NCBI GenBank assembly: GCA_963642705.1
Contig: CAVIHU010000060.1
Span: 1-7,372 of the forward strand
DNA: 7,372 nucleotides
DNA from: UBA11524 sp963642705
GTDB taxonomy: Bacteria > Bacillota > Clostridia > Christensenellales > Aristaeellaceae
Reading direction: 5' to 3'
Shown here one piece after another: positions 1-6,523 of this stretch; positions within the stretch are counted from its first letter, which is position 1, and each line of letters opens with the position of its first letter. The position numbers and the translations under genes were made by a program. The notes under the pieces were generated by a model. The model saw only the letters and a program-made list of their open reading frames with translations, searched no databases and had not been told where the DNA came from.

Positions 1-141
1 TCTCCTAAACAAAAAATTGCTTCCTATCGTGTCCAAGATGTTTGACAAACCTACATTATTGCAATTTGCGAATGATAATTGATGGAATCGACTGAGAGAA
101 AAGCAACTTCGTCCCCTGGCCACGCTTTTTCTGACTATTCC

Positions 142-187
142 TAACGAATTTTATGCACGCGCGTCTAAAGTTCGTAATGTAACGAAC
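142..187. promoter_or_regulatory. Cluster of (T/A)ACGAA motifs upstream of the operon promoter, candidate regulator sites
   Basis: TAACGAA occurs at 142-148 and again at 180-186. An inverted copy, TTCGTAA (TTACGAA on the minus strand), lies at 171-177. The last two form an inverted repeat GTTCGT-N6-ACGAAC (170-187) that ends 8 bp before the -35 element. A further TTCGT is at 108-112. A CGAA core flanked by A/T is the hallmark of the PurBox bound by Bacillus-type PurR (AWWWCCGAACWWT). By eye, 167-179 read as an inverted PurBox matches about 11 of 13 positions, and 178-190 matches about 10 of 13. The order and spacing are not those of the Bacillus pur operon. That a purine-responsive regulator binds here is inference, though it would suit the downstream genes. 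Confidence 0.4.
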
Positions 188-195
188 ATTTTGGC

Positions 196-224
196 TTGAC
201 GAGTCGCAAATCTTATTGTATCAT
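196..224 (+). promoter_or_regulatory. Sigma-A-type promoter of the transporter/purine operon
   Basis: A -35 hexamer TTGACG (196-201) and a -10 hexamer TATCAT (219-224) are separated by exactly 17 bp. Each matches the consensus at five of six positions. The predicted transcription start is near 231, giving an untranslated leader of about 57 nt before the GTG at 288. It is the only well-formed forward promoter I find upstream of the operon. Confidence 0.7.
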
Positions 225-229
225 AGTCC

Positions 230-241
230 TGCTTGCAAGCA
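230..241. promoter_or_regulatory. 12-bp perfect palindrome at the predicted transcription start, candidate operator
   Basis: TGCTTGCAAGCA is a perfect palindrome lying 6 bp after the -10 element, so it spans the expected +1 region, where a bound repressor dimer would block initiation. An extra AAGCA follows at 241-245, so in RNA the 5' end could fold as TGCTT/AAGCA with a 6-nt loop. No regulator is encoded nearby and the palindrome matches no operator I know. Binding is inferred from symmetry and position only. Confidence 0.4.
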
Positions 242-260
242 AGCATATCAATGATTCTTT

Positions 261-273
261 CGCCCACCGGGCG
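261..273 (+). other. GC-rich leader hairpin just before the first ribosome binding site
   Basis: CGCCC-ACC-GGGCG forms a perfect 5-bp stem with a 3-nt loop in the 5' leader. It ends 2 nt before the Shine-Dalgarno AGGGAGG (276-282), which sits 5 nt before the GTG start at 288. It could affect ribosome access or protect the 5' end. No U-tract follows, so it is not a terminator. Confidence 0.35.
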
Positions 274-287
274 TCAGGGAGGTCCTT

Positions 288-1121
288 GTGAAAAAAAAAG
301 CTTGGCTGTGGCTATGCGCACCGGGAATTGCCTTTATCATTTTGTGCTGCACATTTCCTGTGCTGAAAATCATTTTCCAGACATTTTTCGATGACGCTGG
401 GAGCTTCTCTCTGTCAGGGTACGCTGAAATTTTCCGGATGTCTTTCTTCAGCAATTCGCTGGTGCGTACGCTGAGGCTCTCGATCATCACGACCGTCATC
501 TGCGCGGTAGTTGGGTTGCCTGTTTCTTTCTATATTTCCCGCATGTCGGCAGGCCGTAAAAGCATGGCAATTTCGCTGGCAACCTTTCCGCTGCTGACTT
601 CCGCCATCGTCCGCTCTATCTGCTGGATTGTGCTGCTTGGCAAGAAGGGAACCATCAACAATCTGCTGCTCAGTCTTGGCATCATCAGCAAGCCCCTTTC
701 CATCCTTTACACGGAAACGTCCATGCTGATCGGCTACATCCAACTGTTTATGCCGCTGATGCTTCTGTCGCTGGTCGGCGTAATGGAATCTATCGATGAT
801 GAGCTGATTCTTGCTGCAAGAACGCTGGGTTGCGGCGCGGTGAAGGCGTTTGCAAAGGTGGTACTGCCGCTGAGCGTATCAGGTCTGATTACCGGCAGTA
901 TGCTGGTTTTTACCGGCACCATCACCGCCTACGCAACGCCATCCTTGTTGGGCGGCAGCAAGACGAAGGTGCTGTCCACGCTGCTGTATCAATACGCATA
1001 CAATATGAATGACTGGCTAAGCGCAGCCATGGTGGCTGCAGTGATGATCGCCATTACCATCGCGGTCAATGTGTTCTTTACGACTGCGGCAAAGCGGCTG
1101 AACAGGAGGAACGCACAATGA
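288..1121 (+). CDS. ABC transporter permease, PotB-like
   Basis: First of two inner-membrane permease subunits of an importer in the spermidine/putrescine-type (PotB/PotC, BPD_transp_1) group. The 277-residue product has about six hydrophobic segments, near residues 7-28, 64-84, 97-117, 146-166, 197-217 and 246-267. The cytoplasmic EAA-type loop that contacts the ATPase is at about 175-195 (LAARTLGCGAVKAF followed by VVLPL); its first residue is Leu where many homologues have Glu. The GTG start is chosen because AGGGAGG lies 5 nt upstream and the product begins MKKK before the first membrane segment. Its stop overlaps the next start (ATGA at 1118-1121), so translational coupling is likely. 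PotB-like describes the architecture only; polyamine transport is doubtful because of the neighbouring enzymes and the binding protein. Confidence 0.9.
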   Translation: MKKKAWLWLCAPGIAFIILCCTFPVLKIIFQTFFDDAGSFSLSGYAEIFRMSFFSNSLVRTLRLSIITTVICAVVGLPVSFYISRMSAGRKSMAISLATFPLLTSAIVRSICWIVLLGKKGTINNLLLSLGIISKPLSILYTETSMLIGYIQLFMPLMLLSLVGVMESIDDELILAARTLGCGAVKAFAKVVLPLSVSGLITGSMLVFTGTITAYATPSLLGGSKTKVLSTLLYQYAYNMNDWLSAAMVAAVMIAITIAVNVFFTTAAKRLNRRNAQ

Positions 1122-1903
1122 AGAAAAGCAAAGCATTGCTTGTGCTGACCATCCTGACGTACATCTTCCTAATCGGTCCTATGGTTGTCATGATTGGTAC
1201 GGCGTTTAATTCGGAAAGTGCGCTGGCATTTCCGCCGAGCGGGTTTTCGCTGCAATGGTTCGAGAAGGCATTTTCCTCCCCAAGTTTCGTCGAGGGTTTC
1301 AAGACATCTGCTGTGGTTTCACTCGGCGGTACGTTGCTTGCCATGTTGCTTGGCGTTCCCGCAGCATACGCAATGAACAAGTATAAATTTCCCCTGAAAG
1401 GATTCGTCAACGGTTTCTTCATTTCACCTACGCTGATTCCTGCCGTGGTGCTGGGCTTTTCACTGCTGAAATCCTTCGTGCCGAGCATTGGCGGCTCCAT
1501 TTACTCAGGGCTGCTCGTGGGCTACACGCTCATCGGCATTCCGTATATCATTCGTGTCACGTCCTCCGCACTGGCAAATTTCGACTTTGCGGTGGAAGAA
1601 GCAGCACGTTCCCTTGGCTGCAGCGCACCGAAAGCATTCTTCAAGACAGTGATCCCCAACATCCGCTCCGGTTTGATGTCTGCTTTCATTCTGGCATTCA
1701 TCAACTCATTCAATGACGTATGCATCGGCGTGTTCGTTTCCCGACCGGGCACCATGACGCTCCCCAGCGCCATGATGAGCTATGTGCAGGGAAAGCTGGA
1801 TCCAACGGTCGCTGCTGCATCCGTAGTGCTGATGTTCCTGACCATCCTGATCATGGTTCTGGCGGAAAAGCTGCTGGGCGTAAAGCTTCAGGCAACGAAT
1901 TAA
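1118..1903 (+). CDS. ABC transporter permease, PotC-like
   Basis: Second permease subunit, 261 residues, expected to pair with the upstream permease to form the channel. It has an N-terminal membrane segment (about 7-28), further segments near 63-84, 99-120, 130-150, 184-205 and 232-252, and a textbook EAA loop at about 160-181 (EEAARSLGCSAPKAFFKTVIPN). The ATG overlaps the preceding stop by 4 bp and has AGGAGGA at 1104-1110, 7 nt before it. Length and topology match PotC-family proteins. The transported solute cannot be read from a permease sequence; the co-transcribed enzymes point to a purine-related compound. Confidence 0.92.
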   Translation: MKKSKALLVLTILTYIFLIGPMVVMIGTAFNSESALAFPPSGFSLQWFEKAFSSPSFVEGFKTSAVVSLGGTLLAMLLGVPAAYAMNKYKFPLKGFVNGFFISPTLIPAVVLGFSLLKSFVPSIGGSIYSGLLVGYTLIGIPYIIRVTSSALANFDFAVEEAARSLGCSAPKAFFKTVIPNIRSGLMSAFILAFINSFNDVCIGVFVSRPGTMTLPSAMMSYVQGKLDPTVAAASVVLMFLTILIMVLAEKLLGVKLQATN

Positions 1904-1915
1904 GGAGGAGCCTCC

Positions 1916-2950
1916 ATGTCGCTGATTGAACTGCAAAATGTTTCTGCCGGATATGGCAAAAATGTGATTTTGAAGGATTTCTGCATCCATATTGAGGAGG
2001 GCAAGCTCGTCTCCCTCCTTGGCCCTTCCGGATGCGGCAAAACGACTACCCTGCGTACCATCGCGGGCTTCATCGATGTGCTGAACGGCAAATTTCTCTT
2101 TGACGGCAGGGATTTCAGTCGCGTGCCGATTCATAAGCGCGGCTTCGGCTATGTGTTCCAGAGCTATGCGTTGTTTCCACACCTGAACGTCTACGAGAAC
2201 GTGGCATTCGGCTTGAAAGAACGTAAAGTAGACAAGAAGGAAATCCAGAGACGCGTGATGGAAATGCTGGAGCGCGTCAACCTGAATGGCTTTGAGAAGC
2301 GTCTGCCGTCAGAAATGTCCGGCGGCCAGCGTCAGCGCGTGGCTTTGGCTCGTGCGCTGGTACTGCAGCCGAAGCTGCTTCTGCTCGATGAGCCGCTGAG
2401 CAATCTTGATGCCAAACTCCGCGTAGAAATGCGCGTAGAGATTCGCCGTCTCCAGCAGGAAACAGGCATCACGACCGTGTATGTGACGCACGACCAGGAG
2501 GAGTGCTTCTCCATCTCCGATCAGGTCGCCATCATGAACGGCGGCAAGATTCAGCAGATGGATACGCCCGAAACCATCTATTCGCATCCTGTCAACGAGT
2601 TCACCGCGCGCTTCGTGGGCTTTGAAAACTTCATTGACCTGAAGTGGGACGGCAACGAGTACCGCACCGTTTCCGGCGGCGAATTTCATGAGCCTTACGC
2701 CGGCGCTAACGCCATTAAAGCTGCCTGTCGACCGGAGGATATCCGCATGGAAGCCGGTCATCATCCCGGCGAACGCCGCTTGCTGGGCAAGGTTCTTGTG
2801 TGCACCTTCTTGGGCAAACAGCTGCAGTATCTGGTGGAGACACCGGAGGGCAACTTCCTCGTCAACACGCAGACGAATGACCGTTATGAAATCGGGGACG
2901 AGGCAACGTTGTTCTTTGCCCCGGAAAAGACGATCTGCGTAACGGAATAA
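1916..2950 (+). CDS. ABC transporter ATP-binding protein, PotA-like
   Basis: Cytoplasmic ATPase that powers the importer, 344 residues. All nucleotide-binding motifs are intact: Walker A GPSGCGKTT (36-44), Q-loop Gln82, signature SGGQRQR (135-141), Walker B LLLLDEP with catalytic Glu159 (154-160), D-loop SNLDAKLR (162-169) and switch His192. Residues from about 235 to the end form the C-terminal regulatory domain (TOBE type) seen in PotA, MalK and FbpC-like proteins; Cys-Arg-Pro-Glu at 271-274 is the usual RPE signature in this domain. AAGGAGGAG (1902-1910) precedes the ATG by 5 nt. GGAG in this site can pair with CTCC at 1912-1915, a possible weak hairpin. The start lies 12 bp after the permease stop. 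Confidence 0.95.
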   Translation: MSLIELQNVSAGYGKNVILKDFCIHIEEGKLVSLLGPSGCGKTTTLRTIAGFIDVLNGKFLFDGRDFSRVPIHKRGFGYVFQSYALFPHLNVYENVAFGLKERKVDKKEIQRRVMEMLERVNLNGFEKRLPSEMSGGQRQRVALARALVLQPKLLLLDEPLSNLDAKLRVEMRVEIRRLQQETGITTVYVTHDQEECFSISDQVAIMNGGKIQQMDTPETIYSHPVNEFTARFVGFENFIDLKWDGNEYRTVSGGEFHEPYAGANAIKAACRPEDIRMEAGHHPGERRLLGKVLVCTFLGKQLQYLVETPEGNFLVNTQTNDRYEIGDEATLFFAPEKTICVTE

Positions 2951-2970
2951 AACGAATCAATCTCATCCGG

Positions 2971-2993
2971 TGAATACGCCATCGGCGTTTTCA
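2971..2993 (+). other. Intercistronic hairpin before the solute-binding protein gene
   Basis: TGAATACGCC-ATC-GGCGTTTTCA can fold into a 10-position stem with one T-T mismatch (2975/2989) and a 3-nt loop. It lies in the 70-bp gap between the ATPase and the binding protein, the only sizeable gap in the operon. It is followed by ATAAATATTTTG, not a clean U-tract, so full termination is unlikely. Structures here are known to protect mRNA ends or cause partial termination, which would help the cell make more binding protein than membrane subunits. Confidence 0.5.
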
Positions 2994-3020
2994 TAAATAT
3001 TTTGTTTGGAGGAATGAATC

Positions 3021-4061
3021 GTGAAGCTTCGCAAACTGACTGCCATCCTGACCGCGATGATTCTGGCACTGAGCTGCATTGCTGTGGCATCTGCAGAGGA
3101 AGAGGTTACTACCCTGGTGATTGCTACGTGGCCCGCGAACATTGATACCATTACCGCCAATGTCTTTGCTCCTTTTGAAGAGGCGAACAACTGCAAAATT
3201 GTTGTTGAAACCAGCAACAATAGCCAGCGACTTGCCAAGCTGCAAGAAAGTCCTGACAGCTATGATATCGTCTATTTCTCCGACTATTATGTAAAGCAGG
3301 CCATTGCTGCTGACCTGCTGCTGCCCATCGATTCTTCCAAGATTGAGGGCATTGAAGATCTCTATGAATTCTGTCAGGATCCGAACAACGGCTATGGCCC
3401 CGGCTACACCGTGACCGGCTTCGGCATCCTCTACGATCCCACCGCATTTGACTATCCGATCACCAGCTGGAAGCAGCTGTGGAACGATGATGTCATGAGC
3501 CAGCTGGCACTTCCGGACATCTCCGTGACCTCTGGTCCCTACATGATCGAGGTTGCTGGCAAGGTGGCAGGCGTTGATCCTGCCGAAAACGAAGATCCTG
3601 CTTTCGAGCTGATTGAGAAGCTGAGTGATAACGGCACCATCTTCTACACCGGCTCCGGCGACTTGGTATCCAAGTTCGAGCTGGGTGAAGTTGCAGTGGC
3701 TGTGTGCCAGGACTTCGATGCCAGCACCATTCGCGCTGCCAAGGAAGGTCTCGAATACGTGATTGTGCCTGACGAAGGCTCCTATCTGGGCATCAATCAG
3801 GTGAATATCACCAAGAGCTGCAAGAATACCGAGCTTGCGTACAAGTTCATCTCCTGGCTGATCAGTTACGATGTGCAGTACAAGGACGCGATTGACCGTG
3901 TGGAAGCACCCGCCAACACAAAGGTTGTGCTTACCGATGAACAGGCCGATGGCATGTGCTACGGAGATGCAGTGAAGATTTCCGACGCACCGAACTGGAC
4001 TCTGTACAGCGAGCGCAATGATGCCTGGATTCTGCGCTACAACGAGGAGATCTATCAGTAA
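3021..4061 (+). CDS. Extracellular solute-binding protein of the ABC importer (PotD-like fold)
   Basis: Captures the substrate outside the membrane and delivers it to the two permeases; 346 residues, the usual length for the PotD/SBP family. Residues 1-25 are a signal peptide with a basic start (MKLRK), a hydrophobic core and an AxA-type site (ASA before EEE). Cys19 gives a weak alternative lipobox (ALSC). The mature part opens with LVIATWPANID, followed by YDIVYFSDYY (81-90), where PotD-type proteins line their pocket. Compared by eye with E. coli PotD, the Asp and Glu that grip polyamine amines (Asp168, Glu171) fall at residues 167-170 as Ile and Thr, and WxD (255-257) is missing. A polyamine ligand is therefore doubtful. 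The GTG is chosen because GGAGGA (3008-3013) lies 7 nt upstream; the nearer ATG at 3014 is out of frame. Confidence 0.88.
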   Translation: MKLRKLTAILTAMILALSCIAVASAEEEVTTLVIATWPANIDTITANVFAPFEEANNCKIVVETSNNSQRLAKLQESPDSYDIVYFSDYYVKQAIAADLLLPIDSSKIEGIEDLYEFCQDPNNGYGPGYTVTGFGILYDPTAFDYPITSWKQLWNDDVMSQLALPDISVTSGPYMIEVAGKVAGVDPAENEDPAFELIEKLSDNGTIFYTGSGDLVSKFELGEVAVAVCQDFDASTIRAAKEGLEYVIVPDEGSYLGINQVNITKSCKNTELAYKFISWLISYDVQYKDAIDRVEAPANTKVVLTDEQADGMCYGDAVKISDAPNWTLYSERNDAWILRYNEEIYQ

Positions 4062-4063
4062 TC

Positions 4064-5776
4064 ATGAGAACGCTGATTCGGAATGCAAGGGTGTTCAACA
4101 CTTGGCTCAAGCAGTTTATCCCGGGATGGCTGCTTCTTGAGGACGGGCGTATCCGCTACGCCTTTCTGGATGATGAGTGCCCTGAAAATGCGGATCAGGT
4201 GATTGAGGCGGAGGGATGCTATTGCATCCCTTCGCTTATTGATATTCACCTGCATATTGAAAGCTCCATGATGACGCCTGCTACCTTTTCACAGGCTCTT
4301 CTTCGTAACGGCGTGACAACCTGCGTCGCCGAGCCTCATGAAATCGCCAACGTGATGGGCGTTGATGGCGTGAAGGCGTTCATCCGTCAGGGCAGGGCAT
4401 GCAAGGCGGACATTCTCTGGGGGATTCCCAGCTCTGTACCGTGCAGTGCGTATGAAACAACCGGCGGCGTCATTGAACTGGCAGATGCTCTGGAACTGAC
4501 CCGCGAGGCGGATGTGGCATGTCTCGGCGAAGTCATGAACTGCTACTCCGTGCTCCACGAGCCGAACGGAAAAATCCGCCAGTGGTTGGAGTGCCTTCGT
4601 CGTGAGCACCCTGTACTGACCCGCGAAGGTCATATCAGCTACTACAAGGGTGCCGAGCTGTGTGACATCGCTTACTACGGCGTGGATTCCGACCACACCA
4701 GCGTCGGCCTGGATTACTTCATCGAGCGGTTGAAGATGGGTGTTTTCGGTGAAATTCAGGATAAATCCCTGCAGCGTGATGTTGTGGAGTATATCGAGCA
4801 GAACGACCTGTGGGATCATTTCTGCATCGTGACAGATGACGTAATGCCCGATCAGCTGCATGACCGCGGTCACCTGAATTACTTGGTGAAGAAAGCCATT
4901 CATCTCGGCATGAAGCCGGAACGTGCTATCGCCGCCGTTACCGATATGCCTGCACGCCGTATGAAGCTCTACGATCGCGGGCGAATTGCCCCCGGCCTGA
5001 AGGCAGATCTTGTGCTGCTGCGCAATTTGGCGGATTTCAGTATCCGCATGGTGCTCAAGGACGGTGATGTTGTCTACGACGACGGAAAGCCGCAGGAACC
5101 GGTCGGACTGGAACGCCGTTTCAGCCCTGAATTCTACGAAACAGTGCATCTATCCCCACTGACAGCGGATGATTTCGTCATTCATACTGCTTTGCCGGAT
5201 GGCATGCATACGGCACGTATCATGGTACCGGAAGCATCGACAGGCTTCATTCGCGAGGGGAAAGCGCAGGTCACTGTCAAGAATGGGCAGGTGCCCTATG
5301 ATAACACAAAGCATTGTTTAATGGCAGTATTCGACCGTCATACAGGAAAGGCCGGGCGCATGCTGGGACTCATTGGCAGTGATGATTTTCTGAAGAAGGG
5401 TGCAGTTGCATGCACGTATGCCCATGACCATCACAACCTGCTGGTCGCAGGCAAAACGGCGGCGGAATGTCTGCTGGCTGCGAACTGGGTGATTGACCAT
5501 CAGGGTGGCTACTGCGTTGTTGAAGATGGGCAGATTGTGGCAACGCTTCCGTTGGAAGTCGGCGGCATTGTCAGCGAAGCACCACTCGATGAAATGGCAT
5601 TGAACGCCAAATCGATCACGGAGGCATTTAAGCGCCTGGGTTATCGTTTCAATAATCCGATCATGTCTTTCAGCGTACTAGGCCTTTCCGTATCGCCCTT
5701 CCTGCGCATCACGGACAAAGGCTATGTCGATACGAAGAAGGGGCTTTTGCTGCCCCTGTTTGATGAGGAGAAATAA
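4064..5776 (+). CDS. Adenine deaminase family protein (AdeC-like), divergent
   Basis: Amidohydrolase-superfamily enzyme; the family converts adenine to hypoxanthine and ammonia in the cytoplasm. The 570-residue protein has an N-terminal beta-sandwich plus metal-dependent barrel (about 1-340) and the Ade-specific C-terminal domain (about 365-565). Recognisable motifs are IDIHLHIESSMMTP (60-72, metal ligands His62 and His64), EPHEIANVMG (90-99), GEVMN with Glu155, GH at 189-190, SDH with His211, VTDD at 256-259, APGLKADLVLL (309-319) and HDHHNLLVAG (454-463). All expected metal ligands are present. Differences: it lacks the roughly 20-35 residue N-terminal extension of the E. coli and B. subtilis enzymes, the usual REGS motif reads QDKS (232-235), and the residue after His211 is Thr rather than Glu. 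Substrate specificity may be shifted, for example to an N6-substituted purine. The start is 2 bp after the previous stop, with GAGGAG at 4044-4049 inside the preceding gene. Confidence 0.88.
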   Translation: MRTLIRNARVFNTWLKQFIPGWLLLEDGRIRYAFLDDECPENADQVIEAEGCYCIPSLIDIHLHIESSMMTPATFSQALLRNGVTTCVAEPHEIANVMGVDGVKAFIRQGRACKADILWGIPSSVPCSAYETTGGVIELADALELTREADVACLGEVMNCYSVLHEPNGKIRQWLECLRREHPVLTREGHISYYKGAELCDIAYYGVDSDHTSVGLDYFIERLKMGVFGEIQDKSLQRDVVEYIEQNDLWDHFCIVTDDVMPDQLHDRGHLNYLVKKAIHLGMKPERAIAAVTDMPARRMKLYDRGRIAPGLKADLVLLRNLADFSIRMVLKDGDVVYDDGKPQEPVGLERRFSPEFYETVHLSPLTADDFVIHTALPDGMHTARIMVPEASTGFIREGKAQVTVKNGQVPYDNTKHCLMAVFDRHTGKAGRMLGLIGSDDFLKKGAVACTYAHDHHNLLVAGKTAAECLLAANWVIDHQGGYCVVEDGQIVATLPLEVGGIVSEAPLDEMALNAKSITEAFKRLGYRFNNPIMSFSVLGLSVSPFLRITDKGYVDTKKGLLLPLFDEEK

Positions 5777-5778
5777 AC

Positions 5779-6513
5779 ATGGAAAACGCTGTACAGAAAC
5801 ATATTCGCTGCCGTGAGGGCGATGTTGCTGATTACGTTCTGATTCCAGGTGATCCTGCTCGTGCGGAGCGCATTGCCAAGCGCATAGACAATGCGCGGCT
5901 TGTCGCCACAAACCGTGAATACGCTGTCTATACAGGCAGCTATGAAGGCGTACCGGTTTCCGTATGCTCTACAGGCATCGGTGGCCCTTCAACCGCCATC
6001 GCTATGGAGGAGCTCAAGCGCGTTGGCGCCAAGAATTTCATTCGTGTTGGCTCCTGTGGCGCACGCAGGGATGGCATCAACATCGGTGAGCCAGTCATCG
6101 TCAACGCAGCAGTTCGCGCCGGCGGCACAGCCAGGGCATATCTGCCGGACATTTATCCCGCAGTTGCGTCGCTCGATGTGGTGAACGCCATGGTCTCCGC
6201 CTCGAAGATGCTTGATATCCGTTCCCATGTGGGCGTATCCCTGAGCCGTGACGCCTTCTATCGTCAGGATCAGCAGCTCAATGACACGCTCCGAGATGTG
6301 CTCGCAGTTGCCGTTTCTGAGATGGAGTGCGACACGGTGTTTGTGGTCGGTGCCGCTCTGAATGTCCGCACCGGTGCCGTAGTCGGCACGGATTCCAACA
6401 TTTATCTCGCCGTTCAGCCCACGCAGGCAGAAAAAGAAGCACTGTACATGAAATCCGAGGAAAGAACCATTGCCATTGCGTTGAAAGCTGTTGCCCTGCT
6501 GGCAAAGGAATGA
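5779..6513 (+). CDS. Nucleoside phosphorylase, NP-I family (purine-type candidate)
   Basis: Expected to split a nucleoside with phosphate into a free base and (deoxy)ribose-1-phosphate in the cytoplasm; 244 residues, the usual subunit size for the hexameric NP-I family (DeoD, Udp). Visible motifs are the phosphate-site GDP (24-26), STGIGGPS (64-71), IRVGSCGA (88-95, as in DeoD) and EME (181-183), which holds the ribose. It resembles uridine phosphorylase in the STGIGGPS stretch, but FY at 160-161 is followed by RQDQQ instead of the uracil-binding GQxR. Only 19 residues separate FY from EME, near the 18 of DeoD and well short of about 32 in Udp. Asp205 lies close to the catalytic Asp204 position of DeoD. 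A purine substrate fits best and matches the deaminase 2 bp upstream. GAGGAG at 5765-5770 precedes the ATG by 8 nt. Confidence 0.88.
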   Translation: MENAVQKHIRCREGDVADYVLIPGDPARAERIAKRIDNARLVATNREYAVYTGSYEGVPVSVCSTGIGGPSTAIAMEELKRVGAKNFIRVGSCGARRDGINIGEPVIVNAAVRAGGTARAYLPDIYPAVASLDVVNAMVSASKMLDIRSHVGVSLSRDAFYRQDQQLNDTLRDVLAVAVSEMECDTVFVVGAALNVRTGAVVGTDSNIYLAVQPTQAEKEALYMKSEERTIAIALKAVALLAKE

Positions 6514-6523
6514 ATAATAGAAT

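Noticed and set aside
1..6. TCTCCT, which is AGGAGA on the minus strand, as the ribosome binding site of a divergent gene starting left of the window
   Set aside because: The start codon would lie outside the window and no good leftward promoter is visible in 1-230, so it cannot be supported.
50..66. Similarity of CCTACATTATTGCAATTT (50-67) to CCTACATGTTGCAAGTT (7314-7330), as possible element ends
   Set aside because: It needs a gap and two mismatches in a short AT-rich stretch and has no further flanking similarity; chance is sufficient.
42..79. Second promoter: perfect TTGACA at 42-47 with GATAAT at 74-79
   Set aside because: The spacing is 26 bp, far from 16-18, and no other -10 lies at the proper distance.
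202..208. AGTCGCA, the exact 5' acceptor strand expected for the tRNA fragment at 6592-6598
   Set aside because: A 7-base match is expected by chance about every second time in a window this long. It overlaps the promoter spacer, and no D arm follows it.
225..287. Purine riboswitch controlling the operon
   Set aside because: The leader is only about 57 nt and lacks the conserved three-way-junction sequences and a terminator or anti-terminator choice.
3014..3016. ATG just after GGAGGA as start of the binding protein
   Set aside because: It is out of frame with the signal peptide and sits directly on the Shine-Dalgarno; the GTG at 3021 fits frame and spacing.
3021..3098. Lipoprotein signal with Cys19
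   Set aside because: The residues before Cys (ALS) are a poor lipobox and the hydrophobic segment runs on past Cys to a good AxA cleavage site. Lipidation is kept only as an alternative.
4289..5149. 286-codon open frame on the minus strand
   Set aside because: It lies wholly opposite the deaminase gene, has no ribosome binding site worth noting and no recognisable motif. It is a shadow of GC-rich codons. The same applies to the minus-strand frames opposite the ATPase (2309-2764) and phosphorylase (5989-6540).
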